64,000 nt of DNA from Halicephalobus mephisto (GCA_009193035.1 SWDT01000045.1:186001-250000), one strand, 5' to 3'; numbered from the stretch's first letter, positions 1 to 12,587 are shown. Notes: generated from the letters alone by a model not told the origin. Made by a program: numbers and translations.

Positions 1-885
1 GCAAAAAAGCGGAAAAATACAGTAATCTAGACAATTCGCTGTAGGAATCTGTTGTTTTTCATCTTAGAGAAATTCACTCTAAAATTGTTTTTAAATTTAA
101 TTTTTTGATTTTTTTTGAATTCCCGCGCAAGAGCGAGTAGAAGTTGAAAAAAGATAAAAGTGGCAAATCTGGCAAGTTTCTACAAAATTCGACTCGCGTT
201 TTTTTCACTTAAATTTTCAAATTTCGTTTATATTCCATAAAAATTGTAATTTTTACAATAATTTAATTTTTTGATTTTTGAATTCCCGCGCAAGAGCGAG
301 TGGAAGTGAAAAAAGATAAAAATGGCAAGTTTCTACAAAATTCGACTCGCGTTGTTGGCACGCGCTTTTCTTACTTTTTACCTAAATTTAATAATTTTCC
401 AAAAATTTCGCGTCGAAAATGATTTTCAAAATTTTAATTTTTTACGATAATAATTTTATTTTTCTAAATTTTCGCGCTGTTAACAATTATTATTTTAATT
501 TTTCACTTAAATTTTATATTTTTTAATCAAAATTCAAATTCAAAAATTTCGTAAAACTTTATTTTTATTTTTTACTTTTTTATTATTATGTTTTTTATGA
601 TTTTCGAATTTCCGCGTGAGAGAATGAAAATGGAAAAACCGGCAAATCTGGCAATTCATTGCCGAAATCGACTCGCACTTTTTTATTTTTTACTTAAGTC
701 CCAAATATTCCACTGGAATTAATTTAAAAAAATACTTTTTAAGTTTTATTTTTGTATTTTTTTAAATTTTTAGTTTTGTATTTTTAAAAATTTTTATTTG
801 TGTATTTTTTTAAATTTTCACGTTTTTCGGATTAACTTTGAAAATGGAAAAAACGGTAAATCTGACAAATCGCCAGTGCGATAAA
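1..885. repeat. AT-rich spacer with four copies of a dispersed ~75-85 bp repeat
   Basis: Copies lie at about 117-200, 280-352, 606-680 and, more decayed, 831-885. The first two start with gaattcccgcgcaagagcga, pass through a purine-rich middle with ggcaaatctggcaag, and end in cgactcgcg. The ends contain gcgag and ctcgc, so each copy could fold weakly on itself. A fifth copy sits at 30687-30760 in an intron of the synaptotagmin-like gene, so this is a dispersed family. Between copies the sequence is T-rich and I see no coding potential. Confidence 0.75.
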
Positions 886-994
886 CTTGCTCTCATTCCT
901 AAAACATCCCAAAAATCCCGGAAATTCGTGTCAAGGAAATTTCGAAGAATTTTTGTTTCAAATTTGAGAATAGTAGGATTACTGTAGAAGCTTT

Positions 995-1235
995 ATTACC
1001 CGGTTTATGCTTGTTTACGGCCAGTTAATCGATGTAGATCCCAGAAAAGACTGGCTACCTGCCCTCGAGTCCATTTTCAGTTTCGCAATTTGGCGGCTTC
1101 CTTTGAAACCGGAACTGGCCTGCGCGAACGTCGTTCAATTCGCCCTGTTCGCTTGCCTCATTTGCCTGAAATTCCGAATACACCTGACTGAAGATGACCA
1201 AACTTATCTTGATTGTCAGACAGTTTTGCCAAAAA
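995..1235. other. GC-richer unique island upstream of max-1
   Basis: This block has clearly more G+C than the flanking poly-A/T and is not repeated elsewhere in the window. An open frame of 77 codons crosses it on the plus strand (1007-1240), but it resembles no family I know and lacks convincing splice sites. It could be a distal promoter or enhancer of max-1, an upstream exon, or the edge of an unrelated gene. I cannot choose from sequence alone. Confidence 0.35.
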
Positions 1236-1240
1236 GTTGA

Positions 1241-2085
1241 AATTGTTCTCTAAAAAATTCTTCCAATTTAAAATTTCCTAATTAAAAATATTTTTAATAT
1301 AAAATTTTTAAAAATATTTTTAATATAAAATTTTTAAAAATATTTTTAATATAAAAATTTAAAGAAAAATTTCTTAATTTTAAATTTTTAAAAATATTTT
1401 TAATTTTAAATTTAAAAAAATTTTCTTTCGAAAATCACAAAATGCGAAAAATTAAATTTCGAAATAACTTTTTTAACTTTGTACGGTAAAATTTCAATTT
1501 TTTTAATATTTTAAAATTAAAATTGATTTTCGAAAAAATTTTTATTATTAGTTTAGATTCCCTTGTTACTAAATATTACGAAATTTATTTTGCTGAAAAT
1601 TACACAACGCCAAAGATGAAGCCGAACTCTGCAGATTAATTATTTGTCTTATTTCTTGGCCTAAATCCGTACTGGATTTAATTAAATATGATGAAATTTA
1701 ATTTTTCAAAAATCCCAAAAACATTAAAATTTTAAATATTTTAAAAAATAATTTTAACTTTTTTCTAAATTCTAAAAAATTGATTTTTTCAAAAATATTA
1801 AACTTTCAAACATTTTTGAAACAATTTTGATTTCAATTTTTTTAAATTCAAAAAACTTTCATTTTTCAAAAATTTTGAATACGTTAAAAAAATAATTTCG
1901 ACTTAAATTTGGTGAATTTTATTTTTAAAAAATGGGTTTTTTTATCGTGAAAATTTCGTTTTTAGAATAACTTTGATTTTTGTTTTTTGTCAAAAATCAC
2001 AAAACGCCAAAATTGAAAGTAATTTAAATTTTTATAATTTTGCATCTTTATTTAAAAATGACAAAATTTATTCTGATTTTCTGAA
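1241..2085. other. AT-rich spacer, no feature seen
   Basis: Low-complexity A/T sequence with short imperfect repeats (for example aaaaatatttttaatataaa several times between 1290 and 1360). No gene, RNA or transposon end is visible. Confidence 0.6.
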
Positions 2086-2283
2086 ATGTCCATGACCAGC
2101 CGGAAATGGCCATCTCGAATGTCAAAGCCAGTCTTCCAAATCCGCTCAATTTCAATTGCAGTGCCTGAGGGTGCGCAAGTTGTTATTGTTTCTTTCACCA
2201 GAAGAAATCTCAACTTGACGGATTTTTGGAACCTAAGTCTCAAGTCAGCAATCCATCAAGGAAGATGGACCAACCCAACTCTT
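2086..2283 (+). CDS. Candidate first coding exon of the max-1-like gene
   Basis: An ATG at 2086 opens 66 codons that end at a plausible donor (ctt|gtaaat, donor at 2284) in phase 0, which fits the phase-0 acceptor of the coiled-coil exon at 2556. The block is GC-richer than its surroundings, as exons here are. The peptide has no recognisable domain. A second ATG at 2265 opens another frame that hits a TGA at 2337-2339, before any usable donor. This is a splice-based guess and the true 5' end could lie elsewhere. Confidence 0.3.
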
Positions 2284-2555
2284 GTAAATTGCCTCCGGGC
2301 ATGTCATTCAAACCCCTCCGGGAACAAGACACTTCCTGAGGTCGAGAATCACTTTTTTATTTTTTTAAATATTCGAAAATGTTCGAAAAAATTGAACATC
2401 TGCGAAAAAAAAATTCTGAATTTTTATGGATTTAGATCCTGGTTTTTTGCGCGAAATGACCTTTTTGGATTTTTATTTTTTTTATTTTTTATTTTTAAAT
2501 TTTTTTATTTTTTATTTTTTAAATTTTGTCAATTTTTTTATGATTGATATTTCAG

Positions 2556-5500
2556 CTCGAAGATCAGAACCAAAGACTAAGAGAACAAAACCGTCGATGT
2601 ACGGATCAACTGAAAGCACTAACGTCCTTTGCTGAGAGGAACCAAAAATCCAGACAATCTCTACTTTTTTCTCAATCTGTTACTGTAAGTTGTCATATAT
2701 TTTTAAATAATTTTTATATTTTTAAAAATAATTTTTATATATTTTTTAAAAGTAATTTTTATATATTTTTTAAGTAATTTTATATTTCTTAAATAATTTT
2801 TATATTTTTTAAATAATTTTATATTTCTTAAATAATTTTTATATATTTTTTTGAATTTTCTAAATAAGCAAAAATTAAAATTCGTTCCGAGAATATTTCG
2901 TAATTTTAAATTTTTGCAATTAGCATTAATTCGCCTTTTGCCAGAAATTCGAAAATATTTGTATTTTATTAAGCATTTTTTGAATTTAGGATTTAAAAAT
3001 TCTGAAATCAAAAATTTCCAAAGTTTTCAGAATGGGCGGGAAATTTAAATTTAGATTTTTTATAATATTTTAATTTTTGTAATAGTGGTTTTTTGGACGA
3101 AAAACTTCCATTTTGTCCGTGAAAATAATTGTGATTATATTCATTGCTTATTCGACCAAGTGTGGATGGCCAGTTTTGGATTCTATTGTTTTGAAATTTT
3201 TAAAAACGACTTCAATTTGTCATCTCAATTATTCTTTTTGACCGTCTTCCGGTCATTGTTTCAGGAATTCAGGATGAAAGCCGTTTTTGGCTAGGGAAAA
3301 ACGGTCTTACTCATTTGCAATTTATGGATGTTTTTCTCCGGACCTTATTGCCTAAATTTTGGAATATGTTGTTTTTATCGATTTAGTTTTTAGTTTAAAA
3401 AAAATCAAAAAACCACTTAAAAAAGTGAAAATTCTAGTTGAGAGATTTTTTAAAAGAAAATTGGCCAAGCTAAGAGTCACTTTTTTGGCTCAGTTTTCCG
3501 TTTTTAGAAGGAATATTGCCAGTTTTTTGTTTTATAAAATTTATGGTTTTAATTTTTGGACGATGTTTGAGATGGGAATTTTTATAGATTTGGAAATTGA
3601 AAATGAATTTTACAGGAGTAATGTAAAAGGGACCGGGTATACAGTAATAGATGGAATAGTAAGTCTTGTAGGTCAATTTTCAACTTTTTTGGCCTAAATG
3701 GAAAGTTGATTTTTGCGCGAACTTTACTCGAGGTTGTAAACAGAAAAATTTGGTGTAGTTTTTAGGGTCTTTCGTGGGGAATTTTTAATAGTTTTATTGT
3801 TAATAATTTGAAATATTTCATATCGGATTTGGGGTCCTTAAAAATTCCCTCAGAATCTAGAGTAAAATTTCAATTTTCTCTAAAAAAATCCGTAAATTTG
3901 GGTTTTTTGGTGGAATTAAACATAATTGGTCTGAAAGATACTTTGTAAAATTAATAAAGTTAAAAAACCAGTAACTTGAGTAATTTGTCGAAAGTTGATA
4001 AGTAAACCAGTTATATTTTTGTATTTTCAGTTACTTTTTGAAGTAATTGGTTGCAGTAAATCTAAAAACTACATCTATTCAAAAAAGGAATCACTAAATT
4101 TAATCAACTTGAAACGAGTATTTCGAAATTAGATGATTCATAGTGCGCCAATAAGTGGGAATTTTTTCTTTCGGATATATGAAATTTATTCTTTAGAAGA
4201 ACGCTAAGTAAAAGTGGATAATGAGAAAGTAGTTGGTGAAATCCGAAAAGAGCTATAGACTAAAAAGATAAATTTAACTTTCGATATATCGAATTTCGAC
4301 TTTTTCCAAAATAATATTTAACGGAAAAGAAGTTGTAAATATATGTCCGATACTTACAATACGCGCTGTAATTTTTATAAAAAACCGCCTTAAAGAAATC
4401 ATGTTTTTGGGCAAATTTTTAGGTGAAATCCCACTCGCAACTGAAATTAAAAAATTTATTACGCTTGTCAGGAACTTTCGTGGCGAGAGTTTATTTCTCT
4501 CTCAGGTTCTTTTTAGCGCCGGTTTTCGCTCTTGCCTAAAAATAACCAACTTTGAAGTTTTCAAATATTTTCGCGGCGAGATTTTCCTTTTTTACTAACT
4601 GTTTTTCGCATTGGGGTTTTATGATTATTAAGCACATTTGTGGGGGGAATTGAATTTGCGTTCCATTCGAAACCAATTCTCGAAACGAAAAAAACCCGGA
4701 TTCGTGACAGCTGCCAGATTTATTTGAGTTTTCTTTGTCTCGTATTGAGTCATTTTGTGGGAATAGACAGTTTTACCCGTTTTTCATTGAGAAATTTTCA
4801 GGGAGCTCTGCCAGCAATCCGGGACATGTTGGAAAATCGGACTTCTGATGACTCTGGATTGACTTCGGACGAAACTTCTGGTGAACATAGATTGCCTCCG
4901 ACCAGTTTGTCTTTATTGACAGCATCTAGGAGAGAAAAAGAAGGTAACTGTAATTTGAATTTGTCTTCTGGAGGAGAGTCGAGACAGAATTTGATGCCCG
5001 TGGTGGATTTAATGACACAATCGACCTCGGCTCTCTTGAAGCGATCTCCAAGACAACAAAGAAGGATGAATGGGTTTCCGAAAACTAATGGGAATATGAA
5101 TTTTAAGAATAGTAACTCTAATAAGGCGGAGAAAATTCAGAAGACGGAACCAGAGCGGGAAAACAGAAGTCCGTCGACCACGGATTCGTCTCCTTGGGAG
5201 GAGAAGCCGAAAGTCCCGATTCCGGCTCCCAGAAGACACAAGGATAACTCGACTGAACCTGTTGTTTTGAGGGATTTTCCTGAAAAAGACAGTCTGAATT
5301 CCTACAACGGAGAAGACGACTACGGTGAATACGAAGAAGATGATGAAATTTTTGATGAAGTTGATTCTCCTGTTCAAGGCCCGAAAACGGCAGCTGATTA
5401 TGTTAATTTGAACGATTTTTGTAATACAAAAGATTCTGGAATGTCACATGTTTATTCTGATATTATTCGAGCGGCTCCTGAACTACCGAAACATCAACCA

Positions 5501-8500
5501 TTGCTGCAATTTGAGCAGAAACTTGTTAGAACAGCGGAAAAATGCCTCAGTATTGTTGGGGAAGACGATCCAAGCACGTCTGGAGAACAAAACGGAAATT
5601 ATTTAACCACTCCGAAGAAAATTGGAAGAGTGAGTTTGATTTTTTAAATTTTTATAAATGGTTTTTGAACTTTCATATATAATTTTTAAATTTTCATGGT
5701 TTTGAACTTCCATATATGACTTTTAAGTTTTCATATATGACTTTTTAAATTCAGTATGTATTGGTTTTTAGGCATCGGTAGATTCAAGAAGACAACCTTC
5801 GGCTTGTTCTTTGCCTTCGAGAGAATCGAATCCTGATTCTGGATTTGGACGGTCGTCGACGGAGCAACAGAACCGGATTTCGCCTTCTTGTAGGTTGGAT
5901 AAACCGCCGGAAGGAATGGTCTTGACTCATCCGCCGATTTCGTCACCGATATCTAGGACGTCTTCTGTAAGTGATTACGCGATTCCTCCCGATGCTAGTA
6001 GAATGGGGACGATGAGAACGCCGTCGAAGAGGAGAGAGAATTCTGAATTCCCGCCTACAGTAAGGGCGTCGGTTATTCCGCAATCGGATCTGGAGATGAC
6101 TGGATATTTGACATCTATGTCGGAAAATAGATTGAGGTCTTTGAAAAGAAGATATGTTGTTTTGAAGAACGCTCAATTGAGATTCTACCGGACTCAGAAG
6201 CATTTACTGAGAGATGAAGCCCCGTCCGTGACGATCAACCTTAGGGACGTCAAGGCCGTTTCAAGAGCGAGTACTAAATCTGGTGGACATGGATTTGAGG
6301 TGATTTTTTGTTTTTATGGGCCAAATAAGTTGGTTTTCGTTGGGGTATTTTTAACGTCGTGGTTTTTCGGATACTCATTGAATCTTAGTAAAAACTTTAG
6401 ACTTGTAATTTCGATTCAAAAAAGTTGAGATTTAGTTAGATGGAATATTTTTAAAGATATTAATTCCAAAATCGTACAAGATTACGGAAATTATTTAAAA
6501 TCGAATTTGTCACGTAGACTGGTTTGGTTTTTAGAATTTTTCGAAATTGTTATAATTCTGATTTTAATATATGAAAATTTGTTTAGATCGTTCTGGAACA
6601 TGATAGTCTTCGATATCAGGCTGAATCAGACAAATCGACTGATGAATGGCTCACGACTCTGAACCAGTTATTGAAAAATATAACCATTGCTGATTTAGCT
6701 CAGCGATCTAGACCGATAGAAGGTGAACTTGCTGGATGGGTGACGAAAGTTAAACATGGACATCAAAAACGATATTATGCGCAATTAACAGGCGATAAGA
6801 TTTTGTTTTTCAAGAAACCAGATGACAAGATCCCGAGTTCTCATCAGAATCTTCGTGGAGCTAGGATATGTGAAAAGGTGAAATCTTCGTCGGATGAATA
6901 TTCTGCAAGTTCTGGAGATGAGAATAACGAAATAGGTACTTTGAGAGCTTCTGGAAATGGGTCAAGTACGGCTTCGGCGATCTACAATGGATCGGGAGAT
7001 TCTGATTATTCTATTTGTATTGAAGCAGTGGATTCTGATCCTCAGTACTTGATTTTGAGGAATAGTGAAGATAAGGACAGATGGTTGTATTATTTGAGAT
7101 TGGCAGCGAGAGATGCGACGCTTTGTGGGACGTCGTTTGAGGTCTTGGTTGAAAGGATGATGCTTGAAGCTGATCCGTTAAATTCGGATTTGTGGAATGA
7201 TATTCTTTTTAAGTTTATTGAAGAAAATCCAACAGAAACTTTGACGACAATAGAAGATTTGGAATTGAAGAAGAAAGCGTTAGAGTTGGATTTGGCGAGT
7301 TATCTTTTTTGTTCTGTTCAAATGAGGCCGATTGCTATTCACTATCACGTGGATTTGAGCCAGAATTTATTATCATCGGCTATTGATCAGCCTTGTCTTC
7401 AGAATGAATTATATTGTCAATTGATTAGATTGACTTCTGGAAGTATGGAGTTTGGATATCAGGCATGGAAGTTGTTATCGATGGCAATTCCATTGTATTT
7501 GCCTAAACAGTATTCTCTTCTTTGGTTATTGAAAAATCATATAGAAAGAATTAGAAGAATAGGAACGATAGAAGAACGGAAAATAGCACAATATTGTTGT
7601 CAAGTACTTGAAAGAAGGCAGAAAATGGGTGATAGAAGAGAAGGACCAAGTAAATTGGAAGCTATAAGTATTTTAACGAGGGATCCCACGGATACGGCAT
7701 TACCGTATTCGATTGCAGTTAGACTTCCAACAGGAGATCATCATGTTATTGAATTTGATGGATCTACAGAAATTGGACAATGTTTGTCGTCGTTATGCTT
7801 GAAATTGAATCTTAGACCAGCTTTATTGTCGGGGTATTCGTTATATGCTAATGATCCATCGGGAGATTGTGATGATTTGGTTTTGTTGAGAGGAAAACAG
7901 AAACTTTGTGATTGTTTGACGTTATGGGAAAAACAGATGAAAGATAGTAAATCAGGGAAAGTTACAACTGATGCTTGTTCGATTAAATTACAATTGAGGT
8001 TGAAAAATTATTGGTCATCGTTGTGGGAAGAAGAAACTCCAAATGAGAAATTATTTTTGTGTTATAGATTAGCGGAAGAAGTGGCTGAAGGACATTTACC
8101 GTTGTCGAATGACTTGGCAGAAGAATTGTGTGCATTATATGCTCAAATGTGTTATGGTGATCCACAAAGTCAACCAGATGATAAGTTGATGGATGAAATT
8201 TTGGAAAGATTTTATCCGAAAAAGTTGTTAGCAGTTGTTAATCTTAGATCGTTGAGACAATCGGTGGTTAGTCAATGGATGAATGATTTGAAAGGTGTTT
8301 CGATTGCGGAATGTGTGAGATTAATATTGATTGTTTTGAGGAAATGGAAATTTTTTGGATCGTATATTAAAGAAGGAAAAATGAAAATTAATGATAAGAA
8401 AATTTTTATTGCTTTGAATGAACTAGGAATTCATATATTATCAGATCAATTGGAATTGCAAAGAAGTTTTCAATTTTATAAATTAATTAATTTTGGTGAA

Positions 8501-8716
8501 TATCATGGGGATTTTATGTTGACTGTATCAAGGACACTTTTGCCAGATAGTCATCCTGAAGAAACTCCACAAGAAAGAATGACTTTTGCAATGAAGAAAA
8601 AATCAATAGAACAAGTGAGATTTATAAGTTTTTTTTATAATTATAAAGGATTTTTAGTTGACGACTCATTTGGCAGAGTATATTCGATGTCAGAAATTAC
8701 TATGGAAAATGTCTAG
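2556..8716 (+). CDS. max-1: MAX-1/PLEKHH-type PH-MyTH4-FERM protein
   Basis: Exons: 2556-2684, 4802-5629, 5772-6299 and 6587-8716. All joins are phase 0 and give about 1204 codons; the extreme N-terminus is uncertain. The first exon is a short coiled coil (LEDQNQRLREQNRR). The second is a long acidic, Ser-rich, disordered stretch with a proline motif (PIPAPRR). From about residue 427 there is a PH domain starting EMTGYLTS, split by the 287 bp intron. A second PH domain (about 541-672) carries a Ser/Gly-rich insert. MyTH4 (about 680-855) and FERM (about 867-1204) follow. This domain order is that of nematode MAX-1 and vertebrate PLEKHH proteins. Family knowledge: MAX-1 acts cell-autonomously in motor axon guidance downstream of netrin/UNC-5 signalling and probably links phosphoinositide membranes to cargo or cytoskeleton. 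The last exon is unusually long (2.1 kb, uninterrupted). An in-frame extension from ATG 4640 into exon 2 could give a shorter isoform without the coiled coil. Confidence 0.93.
2685..4801 (+). other. 2.1 kb intron of max-1
   Basis: It begins gtaagt and ends attttcag. Bases 2700-2850 are a low-complexity array of attttta-type units. Bases 3080-4380 are unique AT-rich DNA; a 112-codon open frame at 3359-3697 has no family resemblance and the intron's base composition. Bases 4390-4580 hold a dispersed repeat containing tttcgcggcgag and related phrases, which also occurs at about 19000-19170 in TTC17 intron 7. Confidence 0.6.
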
Positions 8717-8825
8717 GAAATAATCTCAATTTTACACGGTTCTAATTCTTGTCCGACTTTCGCTTAATTTTTTAAATGTGCTACAAAAGTTATTTTTTCA
8801 AGTGCTTCATTTTACAGTGCTCAAC

Positions 8826-8831
8826 AATAAA
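8826..8831 (+). terminator. Polyadenylation signal of max-1
   Basis: AATAAA lies 110 bp after the max-1 stop, a normal 3'-UTR length for a nematode gene. Confidence 0.65.
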
Positions 8832-9237
8832 GATGTTTGATATAGTGGAGGGATTTTGGTGGAATTGGGGAGGTTATGGGAACTCGTGTTGAGACAATTT
8901 TAGAAATTTTTTAATTGATAAAAATGTGAATTTGGAGAGGTTATGGGAACTCGTGTTGAGAGGATTTTATATAAAATTAGTTTTTTTAATTTTATAAAAG
9001 TAGGATTTCGAAAGTTTTAGAAATTCATAAAGAAATTAGAAAATAAAATTCATTTTTAATTTTATAAAAGTAGGATTTTGGAAATTTTTGACAATTTTGT
9101 GTTTGCATGGAAAATCCTGAGTCCCACCGCGAAGTTTCCATTGAGATTACGATATGTTGATATTTGTTTGTTGTTGTTTTCTCGTTGTTGTAGTCTTAGT
9201 TTCCGTGCGATATGGCGCTGGATTGACTTATTAAAAT
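8832..9237. repeat. Spacer with short direct repeats
   Basis: The phrase gaggttatgggaactcgtgt occurs twice (about 8869 and 8938), and the phrase ataaaagtaggatttnggaa occurs twice (about 8994 and 9063). Nothing else is recognisable before the USP pseudogene. Confidence 0.5.
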
Positions 9238-10528
9238 GCTGGTATCGATTGTGAATCGTCAACGAAAGTCTGCTTTGTGTTTCGGTCGAAGAGTCAGAAG
9301 ATATAGAAACAGTAAACGTGCTGAATCATGGCTTCTTAGTTTGAGAGAGTCCTATGGGTAATTTCTACTACTTTTTAATATTTTTATATATGAATGCAAA
9401 CTTTCCAGGATGAAGAATGAAATATTATGTATCTACATAATGACTAAGAGGGAACTGATCAAAGACGCAACAGATGACGAACTAGAACACGGTGTGGGAC
9501 TCCTGAACATTGGAAATACGTGCTTCATGAATACGACCTTACCAGCTTTATTGAACAGTCCTGGGCTGTGATATCTTCACAAAAGACAGATTCAGGTCTT
9601 TGTGAAAAAGAAAAAGAAAGTAGGGATTGCAGGTATCATGTCTGCTGTCTTCTCTGCTTTGATGGACGTTTATTGACCTGCTAAAGTTCCCATGATTCGA
9701 CCGGATATCTTTCTCAAAGCTTTCAACCGAACTGTCAACAAAAAATTAACTGACAAAGAACAACAAGACGCTCAGAAATTCCAAATCTGCTTGATGGATG
9801 TTCTGCATGAAGATACAAACGAAATCTATATCCGATGATGCTTCCAACAACATTATCACAGTTGCAATTTGAAACATGCAAAAGATTACGAGGAAAACAA
9901 CGGATTTTTTCCTTTCTTCGCGTAATTGACTTGCTCAATGTCAAGACTACCTCGATCATGAGGCGTCTTCCTTGTGAAGCCAATTCTGCCACTGTCGAAG
10001 AAATGAGTCAGAGTCTCCTAGAATTGGATAGCACTAATTCTTAAGAATTAACTACTTCAATTTGTAAACATTTCGAATTGGAGATACTCAATAACAATTC
10101 GAAATGGAACTGTCCACGATGCAAACGTCCCCAGATCGCCACAAGAGAGACCTGGATCTGGAAATCCCCGAGGAACTTCAGCATTTATTTCAAGAGATCC
10201 CCGTTAGCAATTGTTATAAAAAACGATGCTACTGTTATTTTCGAAATCGATGATTTTTTTTTGGAGAAATTTGTGCATCCAGAATCCACAGAAGACAATC
10301 CGAATTGCTACCTTTATGCGGTTACTGTAAGTTCTTCAATAATGGATGATATGTTAAATATAGTTACAGAACCATTCAGAGGCATTGAATTGCGGACATT
10401 ACACGTCCTTGATCGAGCACAAACATTGGGATCAATATGACGACTATATTCATGAAGTTCCAAAAGAATCGACCATGAGCTGTAGAGCATTTGTGCTTTT
10501 CTGCACTTGTCGGAAAAAACAGATTTAA
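9238..10528 (+). pseudogene. Ubiquitin-specific protease (USP, C19 family) pseudogene
   Basis: The remains of a USP catalytic domain are in order. The Cys box is GLLNIGNTCFMN (about 9497-9532). The QQD motif QQDAQKF follows at about 9762-9782. A zinc-ribbon-like WNCPRCK lies at about 10105-10125. The His box NCGHYTSL is followed by WDQYDDY. Two nematode-type introns survive: 9360-9408, and 10327-10369 just before the His-box exon. The frame is broken by TGA at 9569-9571, TGA at 9674-9676, TGA at 9836-9838, a shift from frame 2 to frame 1 between about 9835 and 9930, and TAA at 10042-10044. A working USP removes ubiquitin from proteins; this copy could at best make fragments. The catalytic Cys and His are still spelled, so inactivation may be recent. 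Neighbours use ordinary stop codons, so recoding is unlikely. The USP8/USP2-like branch is a guess. Confidence 0.85.
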
Positions 10529-10612
10529 AGTGTTTATAATCTACTTACAGCACTTGATTGAGTCTTCGAATGAGTATTTGAAACTTCATAAAGAGCTTTG
10601 GCTTTTGTGGGA

Positions 10613-10618
10613 AATAAA
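10613..10618 (+). terminator. Polyadenylation signal after the USP pseudogene
   Basis: AATAAA lies 85 bp past the pseudogene's final TAA and 119 bp before the dehydrogenase ATG. Confidence 0.45.
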
Positions 10619-10736
10619 GATTAGCGGGTAAGTGGAAGGACGGAACCTCAAGTGCTCTTATCACTGGTTAACGGCGGAATCACCTTATCAGTTCCCCAAA
10701 AAAAAACAAGAATATTCATTTTGGTCGAAAACAAAA

Positions 10737-12587
10737 ATGGCCATCTGTTTGGCTTGTTTGTCTTTGTGGATTTTTGTTGCTATTTCATCGACAATTGCTA
10801 TTTTGCATTTCCTGAGGAAATTAAAATTGCCAAACATCGAGAATCGACCAGTTTTCATCACTGGATGTGATTCCGGATTTGGGAAATCCTTAACTTTGAG
10901 GTTAATTGGAGAAAAAATCCCTGTTTTTGCTGGATGTTTGACCGAGACTAGCAGAAAAGATTTGGAAAAAGAAGCTGGAGAAAATCTGAAATATTTGAAA
11001 ACATTGATCCTCGACGTGACGGACGATCAAAGCGTGAAGGAATCTGTCGAAATAGTCAAAAATGGTCTCGACGGGAAAAGTAAGTTTTAAATTTTTTAAT
11101 TGTACAGTAATTCTTTCTGTTTGATTTTTCCTAATTTAGAATTTTCTACATTTTTAATTAAATTTTATTTAATTGATATATCAGGCTAATTTGACTATTA
11201 GAAAAATTAAAAATTTATATATAAAGTTAATTTGACTTTTAAAAATAATTGAAAATTTATATATAAAGTTAATTTGACTTAAAAATAATTAAAAATTTAT
11301 ATATAAAGTTAATTTGACTTTTAAAAATAATTGAAAGTTGATATATCAATTTTTAACTACTAGAAAAAATTAAAAATTGATATATAAAGTTAATTTGACT
11401 TTTAAAAATAATTTAAAGTTGATATATCAATTTTTAACTACTAGAAAAATAAAAAATTGATATATCAAGTTAATTTAAATATTAAGAAACTTTTAAAATG
11501 GAAAAATTTAAGAAATAAAGAATATTGTTAGTAGTCAATTGTTTATTTTTAGTTTGTAATTTTTATTTACAGAACTCTGGGCTGTTGTGAATAACGCAGG
11601 GATTTTGCTCTATGAAGGGGCTGCTGAATGGATTCCAATCGAAAGCTACAAGAAAACTATTGATGTCAATACTTATGGGATCATTAGAGTTTGCAATGCT
11701 TTTCTTCCACTTTTGAGGGAATCTAAAGGCAGAATAGTTACAGTAATCAGCTGTGCTGGGAGACTTGCTACTTCTCCATTGACTACTTATTCCGTTTCGA
11801 AATACGCAGCTGAAGCTTATATCGACTGCTTGAGGTAGATTTTTTATTTAAAAAATGATTTTAGTTTAAAAAATGAATGATTTTAATCTAAAAAAATGAT
11901 TTTTGTTTAAAAAATGAATGATTTTAATCTAAAAAAATGATTTTTGTTTAAAAAATGAATGATTTTAATCTAAAAAAAATTATTTTTGTTTAAAAAATGA
12001 ATGATTTTAATCTAAAAAAATGATTTTTGTTTAAAAAATGAATGATTTTAATCTAAAAAAAATGATTTTTATTTAAAAAATGAATGATTTTAATTTAAAA
12101 AAATGATTTTTGTTTAAAAAATCACCAATTTTTATCTTAAAAAATTAATTTAACTTTAAAAAATTGTTATTTTAATTTCAGAAGAGAAGTATGTCATTTT
12201 GGGATTTCTTGTCATATCTTGGAACCTGGTGTTTATAAAACATCGATTGTTTTGACGAAAACCCGTTTCCCTCATTCAAGAAATGCTTTTGACAATCTTC
12301 CGGAAGAAGTGAAACAAATTTATGGAGAAAATTATCTGAAACAAATGGATGAACGTTTTTATCAGATTCTTGAAGCTAAGGCGAATCCGAGAATTGAAGA
12401 AGTCGTAGAAGCATACTATCATGCTATAACGTCGAAATTTCCCAAGCTTCGTTATGCCGTAGGGCTTGATGCAAAGTTGGTATACGTTCCGGCGAGTTTT
12501 CTTCCGACTTGGATCCAAGATTTGATTATCAGTGTTATGAACTTGGATCCTGTTCCTGATTTTGTGAAGAAAAATAAAAATGAATAA
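10737..12587 (+). CDS. Membrane-anchored short-chain dehydrogenase/reductase (RDH/HSD17B6-like)
   Basis: Exons: 10737-11079, 11573-11834 and 12182-12587, giving 336 residues, normal for the microsomal retinol/steroid dehydrogenase branch. Residues 1-27 form a signal-anchor helix. The nucleotide-binding loop TGCDSGFG starts at about residue 42, NNAG is at about 121-124, and the catalytic set is Ser174, Tyr187 and Lys191 (YSVSK). EPGVYKT follows, as in DHS proteins of nematodes. Expected reaction: NAD(P)-dependent oxidation or reduction of a retinoid, steroid or other lipid alcohol at the ER membrane; the substrate cannot be read from sequence. The start was chosen because it puts the hydrophobic anchor at the N-terminus; an in-frame ATG at 10632 would add 35 polar residues. 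The stop overlaps AATAAA (12583-12588). It may be the first gene of an operon with the TTC17 gene downstream. Confidence 0.93.
11150..11480 (+). repeat. Degenerate tandem repeat in dehydrogenase intron 1
   Basis: Units of about 45-60 bp containing tatataaagttaatttgact recur from about 11175 to 11475, interleaved with a variant containing tgatatatcaatttttaact. Confidence 0.7.
11840..12130 (+). repeat. Minisatellite in dehydrogenase intron 2
   Basis: About six copies of a roughly 42 bp unit read tgattttaatctaaaaaaa followed by tgatttttgtttaaaaaatg. Copies are nearly identical, so the array is young. Confidence 0.8.

Noticed and set aside
3359..3697. 112-codon plus-strand open frame in the max-1 intron
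   Set aside because: Composition is that of the intron, it has no homology I recognise and no splice sites; the phase-0 exons on both sides join without it.
5009..6203. Minus-strand open frames of 122 and 86 codons
   Set aside because: They are antisense to well-supported max-1 exons and mirror their codon structure.
9494..10044. Recoded TGA (selenocysteine or readthrough) in the USP locus
   Set aside because: There are three TGA, a TAA and a frameshift, none at a Cys position of the family; a pseudogene is simpler.
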